This document shows, in pieces, positions 11,813 through 20,312 of a DNA stretch of 26,311 nucleotides. Positions within the stretch are counted from its first letter, which is position 1. The number at the start of each line of letters is the position of its first letter. The DNA is from a virus: the IMG/VR virus record IMGVR_UViG_3300010883_000371, positions 1-26,311 of that record. One strand, 5' to 3'. The notes beneath the pieces were generated by a model. It did not search any database and was not told the DNA's origin. It worked only from the letters and a program-made list of their open reading frames with translations. A program made the position numbers and the translations under genes.

Positions 11813-12364
11813 TTAACTTTCCTGAATACCGCTTAATAAAACCTGATACTCTAGCTCTTTTGCCGTTTTAGCGCTGATTGATGTAAGCCTACCTTTAGCA
11901 ACTTTTTTATATGCCATCGTCGTAATTTTCTCTCTAAGGTCCACATCTAACGCATCATCAAATATTTTTAAATTACTATCTTCAGTTATCATATACTCAA
12001 ATGTAGATCCGCTAACTGTTGTAAAGATGCTACCAGTATCTTCTGTAAATTTCGTTCGCAACGCTCTCGGCAATAAAAAATGGCTATATTCCGGTTTCGT
12101 TAAGCATAAAGTTCTAATACTAGATATATCATGTGTATTTACATTTGGTTCATTTGATAAGTGAAACATCGTTTTACTCGGCGAGTGATTTATTCGTGCC
12201 CAAGTTGCAGGTTTCAGAGTTCTAATATCAGCTAACGTATCAATAAAAGCATCTCGAATCGTAATATTATAAGTATCATCAGGTAGCTGTGCTTGTGATA
12301 CATCCTCAACTATAAGTTTTTTATCATGATAATTTGGTTTAATTCTTTTTTTGGTAATTGCCAT
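11813..12364 (-). CDS. Conserved-type virion protein of unknown function, 183 aa
   Basis: 183 residues, no internal TGA, Trp coded by TGG once. The ATG at 12364 has a GGGAG-type site 9 bases upstream; the stop is TAA. It is a mixed alpha/beta, soluble protein with a basic N-terminus (MAITKKRIKPNYHDKK) and no recognised motif. Its place between small neck/tail proteins and the fibres suggests an adaptor or baseplate/tail component, but I do not recognise the family. Confidence 0.75.
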   Translation of the reverse strand: MAITKKRIKPNYHDKKLIVEDVSQAQLPDDTYNITIRDAFIDTLADIRTLKPATWARINHSPSKTMFHLSNEPNVNTHDISSIRTLCLTKPEYSHFLLPRALRTKFTEDTGSIFTTVSGSTFEYMITEDSNLKIFDDALDVDLREKITTMAYKKVAKGRLTSISAKTAKELEYQVLLSGIQES

Positions 12365-12376
12365 TTTGTCTTCTCC

Positions 12377-12811
12377 CTACTCTTTCTGGAAATAAATTCC
12401 AATTTGATCTCCATCTTGTAAATTAATACTACCGCCCATTTGAGTGTTGTGAATGGTCACATCACGTGTCCCGATATGAAAGTCTACAGGTGGGGCACCA
12501 GGAGTAAAAGCTCCATCCAGTTGATTGGTTCTAGATAAATAATATAATCCATTAATCAACACTAGTACAGAGCCGTTTGTCAAATGCGCGCTAGATGGTT
12601 CATCCACAAAATCTAGTGGAAATTTTCAGCCATTGGACAGTTCCTCCCCATCTGTAAACACTTTATTTTCAAAGAACATAGTATTCTGAAATAAATGTAA
12701 TGAGTCAATACGCGTCTCAAGGTTTACATCATTAGCATTTCATTTTTCACGACCTGTATTAAAGTCATCATTTAATCCAACTTCAAGTATGGGGTCCGTT
12801 ATGTGTGGCAT
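12377..12811 (-). CDS. Small beta-rich virion protein, 144 aa
   Basis: 144 residues with two TGA codons as Trp (12626 and 12740), without which no complete frame exists. The ATG at 12811 overlaps the upstream TAA by one base (TAATG); the stop is TAG. The sequence is beta-rich with a hydrophobic core (SVLVLINGLYYLS) and ends in DGDQIGIYFQKE, the type of Gly-Asp turns found in small tail or fibre attachment domains. No family recognised. Coupling with the preceding FN3/LamG protein suggests they act together in the virion. Confidence 0.75.
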
Positions 12812-14280
12812 TATACAGAATATACCTTATCTTCTTGTGCAATTAAGCTACATTGCGCATTTTGTTCAATTATAAATCCTTTTTTTTCAACAGTTCGTAC
12901 TGATCTTACTGCTCACCTTTTATTTGACTCATCTACAATTACATCCTTTATCTTTAATGGTGGATAATTAAGAATAGTCAATAGGCTATCTGAAGGCCTT
13001 CATTCTCCATACATTGTTATTTGATTGTATTTAGGAGATGGATTCATCATACCAACGACAGATAAGGGTGAAAAATAACCGTTAGTTCATCCAGTTCCAT
13101 GACACTCTAGGCAGTCATCCCAACGAATTCGCATTAATACATCATCTCAACAAAGACTACAATGAGTTCCAAATGTACGACGTTTTAAAATTTTTAATGG
13201 TCGGCCTGAATATTTTTCAAGGCCTAACGACTTACGTCTAAGAATGGCCTGATACGCCTTATCATCGCTTTCATCTCGCATATACCCTGCTTTAGTAGGT
13301 CCATTTCCGGCCAATTCTCACCCGGTTAAACCATTTGCTGTTGCTCAGGTAGCTCCATTTCGTATACCATCACTGGCTCCGTAACCATTTGTAGTCGGGC
13401 CCTCATCAACAATACTATTACCTTCAGCCGCATTTATACGCCAATAATGTTCCATGTTATCTTTTATACTGCTAGGTGACTGATTTATATCAAAAATCAC
13501 TCCGTTATTATATAGAGGTCCTATCATATTTTCATTGGCATTATGGAAAATTGCAACCTCTTTAATATTACCTTTAAAATGAGAAGGTTCAGCTACTGGT
13601 ACCGGATCAAGGTCCTCAGGCATATAAGCACCAATCATGCCCGGCTCACCTTCGTGCCGTGGGTCAAGTGCAGCAATATACGAAGTAATAGCTTTCTCTT
13701 CACCATCAATTCAGAATTTCATCTCGCCAGATAGAGTAATCGTACCTACATAATGATGCCAATAATTATCGGTAGGAGGTTCCTCATCAATAGCGGAATG
13801 TCATTCGGACCCATTATATGCTGTAAACTGTGTACGTGTTAAATAGATTCCGTAACGCGAATACAAGTATGCTAAAGGATTATTAGGAAAATTTCCAGCT
13901 GTGCTATTACTGCCTTTAGCTCAGGCCGACACTGTAATAGGTAAATTTTGATATGTAGCACTGCCTACATTTACAGAATCATTTACCCCATCAAAATATA
14001 AGGAACTGCCTGTACCTTTATATATCCCTAATTTATAATACCATAATCTATTTGGATCATAAAGATTAGTTAAAGTTGTATCTGTATAGCCAAAACTATC
14101 TGCAGCAATTCCGGAAGCAATTAAATCAAACCCAGTTAGATCATCACCTCCAGGTGCTTCAGAACGATACACTGCAACCTCATAGTCAGAAAGTAGGTCT
14201 GGTCCAGACTTAAATTCTCACGAAATATTCCGTGAATCTACGTCTGTTGTTGATACATCTATATCTTTGACAGTCAACAC
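12811..14280 (-). CDS. FN3-LamG-zinc ribbon virion protein, 489 aa
   Basis: 489 residues, with ten TGA codons as Trp (12913, 13000, 13087, 13147, 13318, 13345, 13711, 13801, 13921 and 14218). The GTG start at 14280 overlaps the upstream TAG (TAGTG). Residues 1-85 look like a fibronectin type III domain (core Trp21 by TGA, then YEVAVYRSE). Residues about 90-310 are a LamG/concanavalin-like domain (ITVSAW with Trp120 by TGA, YWHHYVGTI, KFWIDGEEK, HYWRIN). Residues about 325-489 form a separate domain with four Cys (374, 377, 390, 393) in CSLC and CLECHGTGW, a probable zinc ribbon of a type seen in small phage neck or baseplate-region proteins. The first two domains probably bind carbohydrate or display on the virion; the last probably anchors. 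The LamG and FN3 calls are firm; the anchoring role is inferred. Confidence 0.85.
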
Positions 14281-14771
14281 TAGCTGAGATTGCCTTCTCT
14301 AACATCTTGATACTCCGAATGTACGCCGCCATACCCCGCTTCCACATTTACTCCAATCTTCATTAACTGAATACCTTTTTGGTATTTAGCAACAAGAATA
14401 TTGAAGTAATTAATATAGCGTCCATATTTATCAGTATCTTGTACTGTAACCCCGCCTGAATCATTATACGTTATAGTATTACGTGCAGATAAGATCCCTT
14501 TACGAGTTAAAATTTGTAAGAGTGCGCCTAATTGTAAAATATTAAAACTTGGTATATCTTGAAAAATGTAGGCGGTGTGGGGCAAAAACTCAAAATTAAT
14601 TTCTTCAAGTGCATCTTGTAAAGATGTATATATCTCTGTATCAGTGCACTCTTCAACTCCTTCTAAGATATTTGCAGTCGCAGAGTCTCCTAAATAAGCA
14701 CGTACTCTATCTACATATAATTGTTCTTCGAAGCCAATCAGTAATGGCAACATATCTTTAGGTTTAAGCAT
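14280..14771 (-). CDS. Probable head-tail/tail completion protein, 163 aa
   Basis: 163 residues without Trp. The ATG at 14771 lies inside the end of the upstream gene (8-base overlap), so the two are probably translationally coupled; the stop is TAG. Mostly helical with a segment FLPHTAYIFQDIPSFNILQL in the middle and a charged C-terminus. Size and position among small proteins directly after the capsid block fit a head-tail connector, closure or tail completion protein, but no motif fixes this. Confidence 0.72.
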   Translation of the reverse strand: MLKPKDMLPLLIGFEEQLYVDRVRAYLGDSATANILEGVEECTDTEIYTSLQDALEEINFEFLPHTAYIFQDIPSFNILQLGALLQILTRKGILSARNTITYNDSGGVTVQDTDKYGRYINYFNILVAKYQKGIQLMKIGVNVEAGYGGVHSEYQDVREGNLS

Positions 14772-15114
14772 TGTCGTAATCCTCCATAACTACAATAGAT
14801 AATGTACCACTAGTTGGAATGGTCATAGTCGTGCTATCGGTATATGTTATCTCGAACTCTCCTAAATATACCCCCGCTGTGTCCGTATCCGTTGTTCCTC
14901 ATGCATGTCTCACTTGCCCTGTTGAACCATCAATAATCGTACATAAAACTCTATTAACTTTAATTGTCTGTTTCGTGTTTGCATCTACCATTGTAAAAGT
15001 TACGCCCTGCACAGTAGCGTCTAAATCGATCGCCTCACCATCAACATCTTGTAGAGCGACGTCTAAATGGGGCCTTCGATCATGGCGTTTCATAAAAATT
15101 GTGCTAGATGCCAT
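14764..15114 (-). CDS. Ig-like/BppU-N-like virion protein, 116 aa
   Basis: 116 residues with one TGA at 14899 (RHAWGT). The ATG at 15114 has an AGGAG site about 6 bases upstream. The pattern of an initial polar strand, then DVDGEAIDLDAT, VTFTMVDANT, a GSTGQVRHAW turn and GVYLGEFEITY matches the small Ig-like domain typical of the N-terminus of BppU-type phage baseplate proteins. That family appears as stand-alone domains in many phages. Role in this phage (tail or baseplate decoration) is inferred. Without TGA as Trp the protein would lose its last third, including the strand that completes the fold. Confidence 0.78.
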
Positions 15115-15124
15115 TTTTAATCTC

Positions 15125-15688
15125 CTATTTCTTTTTAACTTTTGTCGACTTTGTTATTGATACCACCTCAGCTGCTGTACTACTAGATACTGAGGCTGCG
15201 GTACCATGTGCAAATTCAGTCAATTCTACTGTTGAAGGTCCTTCTGAGTCAAGTTTAGCACAAGCCTGTTTAATACTCTTTACTTCCGCCTTAGATAGGC
15301 CAGCTTGTAACAGTAAAGCTTCTGTAGTTCCAGCAGTCTCGTTGTGTAATTGGGTTGCTAATGCATTTAAAACCTCTAGACTCGGAGAGCCTGCTGCTAA
15401 TAATGCTAATTGTTTACTAGCAATACTAGTAACTATTGATGATGTGCTGCCCGCTGTTAAATTTTTTAATACACTTCCACTGGCACTATTGAGTACATAA
15501 TTCCGATCATCTTGTTCAGCTGGATAAATCACAGTATACATCAATTCAAAAAAACGCAAATAAGAAAAATCTGATCCAAAAGATAGTGACGTAGACGTTC
15601 AACGACCCTCAGGTGTTAATGGAAACAATTGGGGGTCTTTCCCTAAATCTAAAATCGCATTCTTATAAGGCTCACTTAATTGTAACAT
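15125..15688 (-). CDS. First gene of neck/tail operon, unknown virion protein, 187 aa
   Basis: 187 residues, with one TGA (15599, EGRWTS). The ATG at 15688 is 8 bases after the -10 box of a strong promoter, so the transcript probably starts at or next to the ATG and has no ribosome binding site. This start includes about 43 residues before the first start visible with standard stops. The N-terminal 70 residues are aromatic-rich and the middle is Ala/Leu/Ser-rich and helical; the C-terminus is basic (TKSTKVKKK). No family recognised. It could be a connector or minor capsid protein. Confidence 0.75.
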
Positions 15689-15696
15689 GGTATTTT

Positions 15697-15725
15697 AATA
15701 TAGGGCGCAGGACGGGTTTAGTCAA
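15697..15725 (-). promoter_or_regulatory. Sigma70-type promoter for neck/fibre operon
   Basis: On the minus strand: TTGACT (15725-15720), a 17-base spacer, TATATT (15702-15697), then 8 bases to the ATG at 15688. Five of six -35 bases match consensus and the spacing is optimal. It lies directly after the terminator of the capsid operon. Transcription would start at or within a base or two of the ATG, implying a leaderless mRNA. Confidence 0.85.
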
Positions 15726-15735
15726 GAATCTTTTT

Positions 15736-15766
15736 AAACAAAAAGGGAGCCCAATGGACTCCCTTT
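15736..15766 (-). terminator. Rho-independent terminator after the capsid gene
   Basis: Minus-strand hairpin: AAAGGGAG pairs with CTCCCTTT (8 bp), then one mismatch, then CC/GG closing a 3-base loop. It is followed at once by TTTTTGTTT. It sits 34 bases after the capsid stop and 10 bases before the next promoter, so it separates two transcription units. Confidence 0.88.
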
Positions 15767-15799
15767 AAGTTATAGATTTAGATAGTTAATCTACTAGAT

Positions 15800-16717
15800 C
15801 TACTGTATCTCTACGTAAGCACATGCTTTAGAGTTACCAATTCCCATACCAAGTGTTTCATAAGCAGAAAATGTAATTACATTTTTCTTCTTATCGATAT
15901 AGAATTTAGTATCATTCAATACAAAGAAATTTCCGAAGAATTCCTGAGCAGCAAATGTGTAGATACGATCTTTATTAGTCGAGCTGTCTTGAAGCATACT
16001 AACTTTATTAGAAACAATCAGTTTACGTCCAAATAGTGTTGCATATGTGTAACCATTTACAGACACTTCAGAACCAACTGCGTCACCAACTGTTGTAGCA
16101 TCCCACAAGAACAGTTTATTAAACATCGTATTGCTCATCAGCATTAATTCAGCACGCAATTCAGAACCATCAAGAAAGTTAAACAAGGTTTCGAATGATG
16201 ATTTTTCAAAAGCGCCACCAGATGCAAGTGTTACATCAGCAGCATTAGAAGATGCGTCAGCTGCTGTGTTAACAGCAGAAATGAAATGTTCGTCCTCAAT
16301 CTTCTGAATATCTTTAACGCTGTTGCGTTCGATAACTTCAGTAAGAGGCATTTCATAAGCTAACAGCTCTTCTTCTGTTTTTTGAAAATCTTCTGAACTA
16401 ATCATGAAAAATGGAATCTCATACCGATCACCTTGTAGGTAATTAGTAGTTGGTGCTCCACGGAAATTCAGAGTCATAGCCTTAGAATCGGGCTCGATGT
16501 CGACGATCTTAACAAGACCATCATGATTTACGGATCTTTGCAGATCAGCTTTTGTAACATATTCTGGTTGAATTACCTTTCTTGCGAAAGATACCTCTCT
16601 CAGTTTGTTACGGATGAAGGCAGAACCTTCCTGGGCAACCTTTTGCAGGCCTTCAGGAGAGTTCAACTTCTGAACAAACAGTTCATTTATTGTTGAAGCG
16701 GATATATTATCACTCAT
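15800..16717 (-). CDS. Major capsid protein (HK97-fold type), 305 aa
   Basis: Forms the shell of the head. 305 residues, complete without any TGA, its single Trp coded by TGG. ATG 16717 has a strong AAGGAG site about 8 bases upstream; the only clear terminator in the window follows it, as expected for a very highly expressed gene. Features fit an HK97-type capsid: helical N-terminal arm (to about 45), an acidic loop region (IVDIEPDSKAMTLNFRGAPT), a long spine-helix-like stretch (EVIERNSVKDIQKIEDEHFI, about 125-145), Ala-rich middle, and a beta-rich C-terminus ending NSKACAYVEIQ. It follows protease, scaffold-like and decoration-like genes. The assignment rests on order and pattern; HK97 fold is inferred. 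Confidence 0.88.
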   Translation of the reverse strand: MSDNISASTINELFVQKLNSPEGLQKVAQEGSAFIRNKLREVSFARKVIQPEYVTKADLQRSVNHDGLVKIVDIEPDSKAMTLNFRGAPTTNYLQGDRYEIPFFMISSEDFQKTEEELLAYEMPLTEVIERNSVKDIQKIEDEHFISAVNTAADASSNAADVTLASGGAFEKSSFETLFNFLDGSELRAELMLMSNTMFNKLFLWDATTVGDAVGSEVSVNGYTYATLFGRKLIVSNKVSMLQDSSTNKDRIYTFAAQEFFGNFFVLNDTKFYIDKKKNVITFSAYETLGMGIGNSKACAYVEIQ

Positions 16718-16736
16718 TTTTATGATCTCCTTTTAT

Positions 16737-17150
16737 TTAGCCGCAAGTTATATATTCTAAGAAAGAATATGACGTGCCGTTATAAGTTTCAGTTGTTTTA
16801 TTGCCTAGTGCATAGCCAATAACATGTTCCGCGGCTGCTCCTGCAGCGCCTAATTTTCCAGCAGCACTAGTTACAAGTGCATCTCCAGCAGCATACACGG
16901 CATCATCAAATTGGTCTGTTTTTGCACGGTAGATACCTGCTAAGCAAGTAACGTTACCAGTTGCGCCTTCATCAGGGCTCCAGGCGTCTGCGCCTGTAGA
17001 CTCTGTCCAAATTTGATATCCAATACCGGATGCTGTAGGAGCTGTACCATCTGCGTTTACAAAACTACCCTGAACAGCAGTACTCATGATACTGCCTGTA
17101 GGGACTTCTAGCTTTATAATAGCGTTTACATCGCTAAGTAATCTTAACAT
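16737..17150 (-). CDS. Capsid decoration-like protein, 137 aa
   Basis: 137 residues, both Trp codons TGG, no TGA. A GGAGG site lies 8-9 bases before the ATG at 17150. The segment AVYAAGDALVTSAAGKLG followed by AAEHVIGYAL is the Gly/Ala-rich beta pattern of small head-decoration proteins (DUF2190- or gpD-like) that lie next to major capsid genes. It ends 19 bases before the capsid start and shares its transcript. Family placement is by pattern only; another small head protein is possible. Confidence 0.75.
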   Translation of the reverse strand: MLRLLSDVNAIIKLEVPTGSIMSTAVQGSFVNADGTAPTASGIGYQIWTESTGADAWSPDEGATGNVTCLAGIYRAKTDQFDDAVYAAGDALVTSAAGKLGAAGAAAEHVIGYALGNKTTETYNGTSYSFLEYITCG

Positions 17151-17168
17151 TATGTAGTTCCTCCAGTT

Positions 17169-17188
17169 ATAGCTAATCGTTTAGCTAT
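17169..17188. repeat. Perfect inverted repeat (8-bp arms, 4-base loop)
   Basis: ATAGCTAA, TCGT, TTAGCTAT. It lies in the 48-base gap between the stop of the small helical gene and the decoration gene, just upstream of the decoration gene's Shine-Dalgarno site. No T-run follows, so it is not a standard terminator; it could be an mRNA processing or stabilising hairpin, or an operator. Confidence 0.7.
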
Positions 17189-17198
17189 TGTTATTTGT

Positions 17199-17531
17199 TT
17201 AATACTCATCAAGCAACATGCGAGTTAAGGGGTCAAGAGTTCCATCATCCTGAGGACGATCACTTAATGATCCAAAAGCGAAGTCAGAACTTCCACTCTT
17301 GTGCAGTTCAATCGCCTTCTCAATGATCTCTAGCTCCTTAGGTGTCTTAGACTCAAAATGTGTAATTAAATTTAAAGCCTCTTCAGACACAATGTTACCT
17401 GACTTTACTAAGTCAGAAACCAAAGCATAAGCCTTCTCAGAACTACTTTGTTTCTCCAAAAGGACGTCTTTTTCCTCTTGAAGCTTTCTAATAGCCTGAG
17501 CAGCCACTTTATTTAGCTTCCGTTGATCCAT
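17199..17531 (-). CDS. Small helical head-region protein, 110 aa
   Basis: 110 residues, no Trp. Almost entirely helical and charged (KLNKVAAQAIRKLQEEKDVL), consistent with a coiled coil, ending DPLTRMLLDEY. It sits 15 bases after the stop of the upstream acidic protein and has no clear ribosome binding site, so it may rely on reinitiation. Position between scaffold-like and decoration-like genes suggests a prohead core or assembly role; no family recognised. Confidence 0.72.
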   Translation of the reverse strand: MDQRKLNKVAAQAIRKLQEEKDVLLEKQSSSEKAYALVSDLVKSGNIVSEEALNLITHFESKTPKELEIIEKAIELHKSGSSDFAFGSLSDRPQDDGTLDPLTRMLLDEY

Positions 17532-17546
17532 AATATGAATCGGTAC

Positions 17547-17870
17547 TTATTCTTTAGAGCTGTTAAGCTCTTCTACAAAAGAACGGGCCATAATTTGACC
17601 AGCTTCCATATACTCTGCCACTTTTTCTACATTCGCTTCTTCATCAATATCTTTGTCAATAAGATAAGATGCGAGCTTTACAACATCAGCTTCAATATAA
17701 TCATCGCCATATTCGTCTGTTAACAACGTATTTGCGGCTTCTGCATATTTTGAAATAACATCTATGCGATCATGAACAAGTTCTTCTGCTTCTTTGTTCA
17801 TAGTAGCTTCACTTTCTTCTTCCTGAGCAGATTTCATCATATTATCGTATGTATCCATTAAATTACTCAT
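17547..17870 (-). CDS. Acidic scaffold-like protein, 107 aa
   Basis: 107 residues from the ATG at 17870, chosen because AGGAGG lies 9 bases upstream; an in-frame ATG at 17858 is the alternative. It overlaps the upstream gene by 8 bases. Very acidic (pairs of EE and DE throughout), helical, no Trp or Cys. The C-terminus carries GQIMARSFVEEL, closely matching GRIMAQAFMDEL in the adjacent upstream protein, so the two share a motif or a common origin. Probably a prohead core or scaffold component removed or cut during maturation; inferred from composition and order. Confidence 0.75.
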   Translation of the reverse strand: MSNLMDTYDNMMKSAQEEESEATMNKEAEELVHDRIDVISKYAEAANTLLTDEYGDDYIEADVVKLASYLIDKDIDEEANVEKVAEYMEAGQIMARSFVEELNSSKE

Positions 17871-18474
17871 TAGAATTGTCCTCCTGGAAATAAGTGTTAT
17901 ATAAAGTTCCAAGTATACGAGATTCTGGAGACTGGTCTTCATCAACAGATGCTGCTTTAATTCTGTTGTCAGAGGCAGTTGATCCAGCTGTTTCGTCTGG
18001 TGCTTTAGCTGGAGCTGGAGCGGCTTCTGAATTAGCCTGTACATAAGAACCAGACCGTGCAATACCTTCCATCTCTTTAAGTTTTGCTACAACTGCGTCA
18101 ACTTTGCCAGCTTCCGGAATATCACCCTTAACAAGTTCATTAATACCTTTTTTAGCATCATCCATGTTAGGTGTATATGGTCCGTCACCAACAGCTATTT
18201 TTTGCAGTTCATCCATAAAAGCTTGTGCCATGATTCTTCCTTTTGCATCAGATTCTGCTGCAACTTTTTCTAAATCAGGGTTATCTTCTGGACTAGTTTC
18301 GTTAGTGTCAGATGAAGGTTCTTCTGTTGCTTCTGCAGTTTTTTCGTCTGTTTCAGGAGTCTCTTCCTTATCAGATTTTTCTGCGTCGACTACGCCTTCA
18401 GCAAACGTTTCTTCTGCCGTCTTTTCTTGTTCAAGAGACGCCAGAATTTCATCTATGTTTAATCCTTTAGCCAT
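17863..18474 (-). CDS. Acidic scaffolding-like protein, 203 aa
   Basis: 203 residues. ATG 18474 has an AAGGAG site about 10 bases upstream. The first 75 residues are a low-complexity acidic tract rich in Glu, Asp, Thr and Ser; then comes the motif GRIMAQAFMDELQKIA (about 80-95), a helical middle, an Ala/Pro linker (EAAPAPAKAPDE) and a C-terminal helix. Acidic, low-complexity, helical proteins between the prohead protease and the capsid gene are typically scaffolds. No Trp. The scaffold call is by context and composition. Confidence 0.78.
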   Translation of the reverse strand: MAKGLNIDEILASLEQEKTAEETFAEGVVDAEKSDKEETPETDEKTAEATEEPSSDTNETSPEDNPDLEKVAAESDAKGRIMAQAFMDELQKIAVGDGPYTPNMDDAKKGINELVKGDIPEAGKVDAVVAKLKEMEGIARSGSYVQANSEAAPAPAKAPDETAGSTASDNRIKAASVDEDQSPESRILGTLYNTYFQEDNSNE

Positions 18475-18509
18475 ATTACTAATTCTCCTTTGTTGTTACC
18501 GTTTTTAGT

Positions 18510-20285
18510 TTACAGTATTAACTGGTTATAAAGCGAATTAACTGAACTACTATCCATCTGAGATAGCAGCTCCGCTCTTTTCATAAGTCTTACTCCCGTA
18601 GAAAGTGCGCCACTCATTCCCGCAGCTGTTAAAAACGGATGTTTACGTACAAAATTTTCTGTCTTACTTATAGCTTTATTTCTACGTACATCAGCTTCTG
18701 ACTTGCCTGCTAGAAAATAACTTAAAGGAACAGATATAAACATGCTTGGAATTAAAGTCCCGGCAGTTTTTTTGAAATAGGTATCCTGCATTGCAAGAGA
18801 GCCTAATGTTCCTGATCCAACAATTAATGGCATGATCCACGGATGCCTAGCAACAACACGTTTAAAACCACGAGATTCTGGTGAACTAAGTAACTTAGCA
18901 TATCCAGTATATAGTGCTCCTAATCCAGCTAACGCCCCAAGGGGGCTTTTTGTCGGCTTGAATATAGGATCTTCTTGAGTACCAAGAAGCATCTTACGTA
19001 GTTGGCTGTGCTCCCGCTTTGGCTGTTTATTTCATTCTAACTCGCTATCTGGAGTAGATTGTTTTGGGAACAGCCCGTATTCTTCCAATAAGTCTCTAAG
19101 AGCCTTTAGGTCAATGCCATCCTCGTCTGCTGGCTGATCTTTTCCGTATGGAAATGCAGCTAATTTTTCAACAGCTCGAGAAATAACAATGGCCTTGTTT
19201 AAACTCAGATCTACAACACTGTCTTTTAAAACTGAGGCAACTTTATCATTAAAGTTATCTATTTTAACACCTTGTGGTACGTGAGTACGGTTAGGGTCAG
19301 CTTCAAAAACAGCTCCTATAGATTCCAACTTGCTCGCTAGTTTTATTAACCCAGCCGAGTTTAAAGCAAGTTTCTGAAAATCTTGCCGTGAAGGCATCAT
19401 TTTCAGGGTAAGCATAGTTGATAAAATCTGGTCAAAACTATGCTTAGACAATTGTTTAACAACATCATCTCGTAACTTTCCTTGACTACTAAGTAGTAAG
19501 TTATCAGGATCTTTACTAAAAACTGCCTCCGTTGGCAGCTCAATTTTTTTCTTAATTGTACTCTCAGTTACTAAATCTCCTAACTTTCCAAGATCCAGAC
19601 CAAGTTCAGCGCTCAAACGTGGCTGTACATTAAGACTTCCAACTTTAGATAAAAATCCAGCTGTACTATCAGCAGGTATGGTTACGATACTAAGATCGAA
19701 AAATTTAGGCATGGTATTAATTGCATATACCCGACGCCCATCATCATATACATTATTCATTTCTTTTTGTAAATGTCCACAATAATTTGTTAAAGTTTTT
19801 GCTTTATTCCCACAGATAGAGCACACATCAAATGGAACTTTGCAACCCATAGAAACTGCAGGTAACTCGCCCTTGTTTAGGCGATCAACTATTGGAGCTG
19901 CTTTTATATCATCTAATTCTAATACTAGTTCTACACGGTTCATCTTAGGGTTATAATAAGAAAAGGTAACACGGCCCATGGCTTTACGAGGGTCTTTATT
20001 AATATGGTGTTTATAGACATGTCCATTTGCTTCAAAAGTCTTATGATAATCTTTTAAAGCTTGAACAGGGAAATAGTCCCCATTTCTATTTGAGCCATAA
20101 TGTTCTCCTGCAGACATTGCATTTACCAGCGCGTAAGTTTTACCGATTTGCTTGGATAAAGATGTAAGAAATTCTTGTAAAACGTCGGAATACGTAGAAG
20201 CTTTCTTACGTAAATTTCCGGGATGGATTAACGTAAGAACTTCAGAATCATGATCGCCATATTCATATTCTAAAACTTTATTCAA
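18510..20285 (-). CDS. Prohead protease with hydrophobic C-terminal extension, 591 aa
   Basis: 591 residues; ATG 20285 has AGGAG about 9 bases upstream. Residues about 50-210 look like a prohead maturation serine protease: NRNGDYFP, a candidate catalytic His at 93/94 (YKHHINKDP), RVELVLELDD, and a candidate nucleophile Ser145 in LPAVSMGC. A zinc-type set follows (Cys155, Cys158, Cys169, His171). With standard stops the gene would end at a TGA (19032, residue 418). As that TGA is Trp here, the frame continues for about 170 residues that contain two or three hydrophobic segments (ALAGLGALYTGYAKLL; IMPLIVGSGTLGSLAM; MFISVPLSYFLAG). It is the only TGA in the whole capsid block. Alternative: a separate gene beginning at ATG 18992 with a true stop at 19032. 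Protease fairly sure; catalytic residues tentative. Confidence 0.8.
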
Positions 20286-20312
20286 AGATATCTCCTACTG
20301 TATTACTATTGA

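Noticed and set aside
12811-14280. TGA read as glycine (code 25, as in Gracilibacteria/Absconditabacteria)
   Set aside because: TGA falls on structural Trp positions of the LamG (VSAW, KFWIDG) and FN3 domains, where Gly would not fit.
15108-15500. Plus-strand frames at 14819-15500
   Set aside because: Antisense to well-supported coupled minus-strand genes that have Shine-Dalgarno sites or a promoter; no plus-strand signals.
15697-15800. tRNA (possible suppressor tRNA) in the intergenic gap
   Set aside because: The gap is filled by a terminator hairpin and promoter; no cloverleaf, anticodon loop or CCA-type end could be seen. No other gap is large enough.
17523-17723. Plus-strand 66-codon frame rich in Phe and Ile
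   Set aside because: Antisense to the acidic scaffold-like protein; its hydrophobic look is the expected mirror of Glu/Lys/Asp-rich codons.
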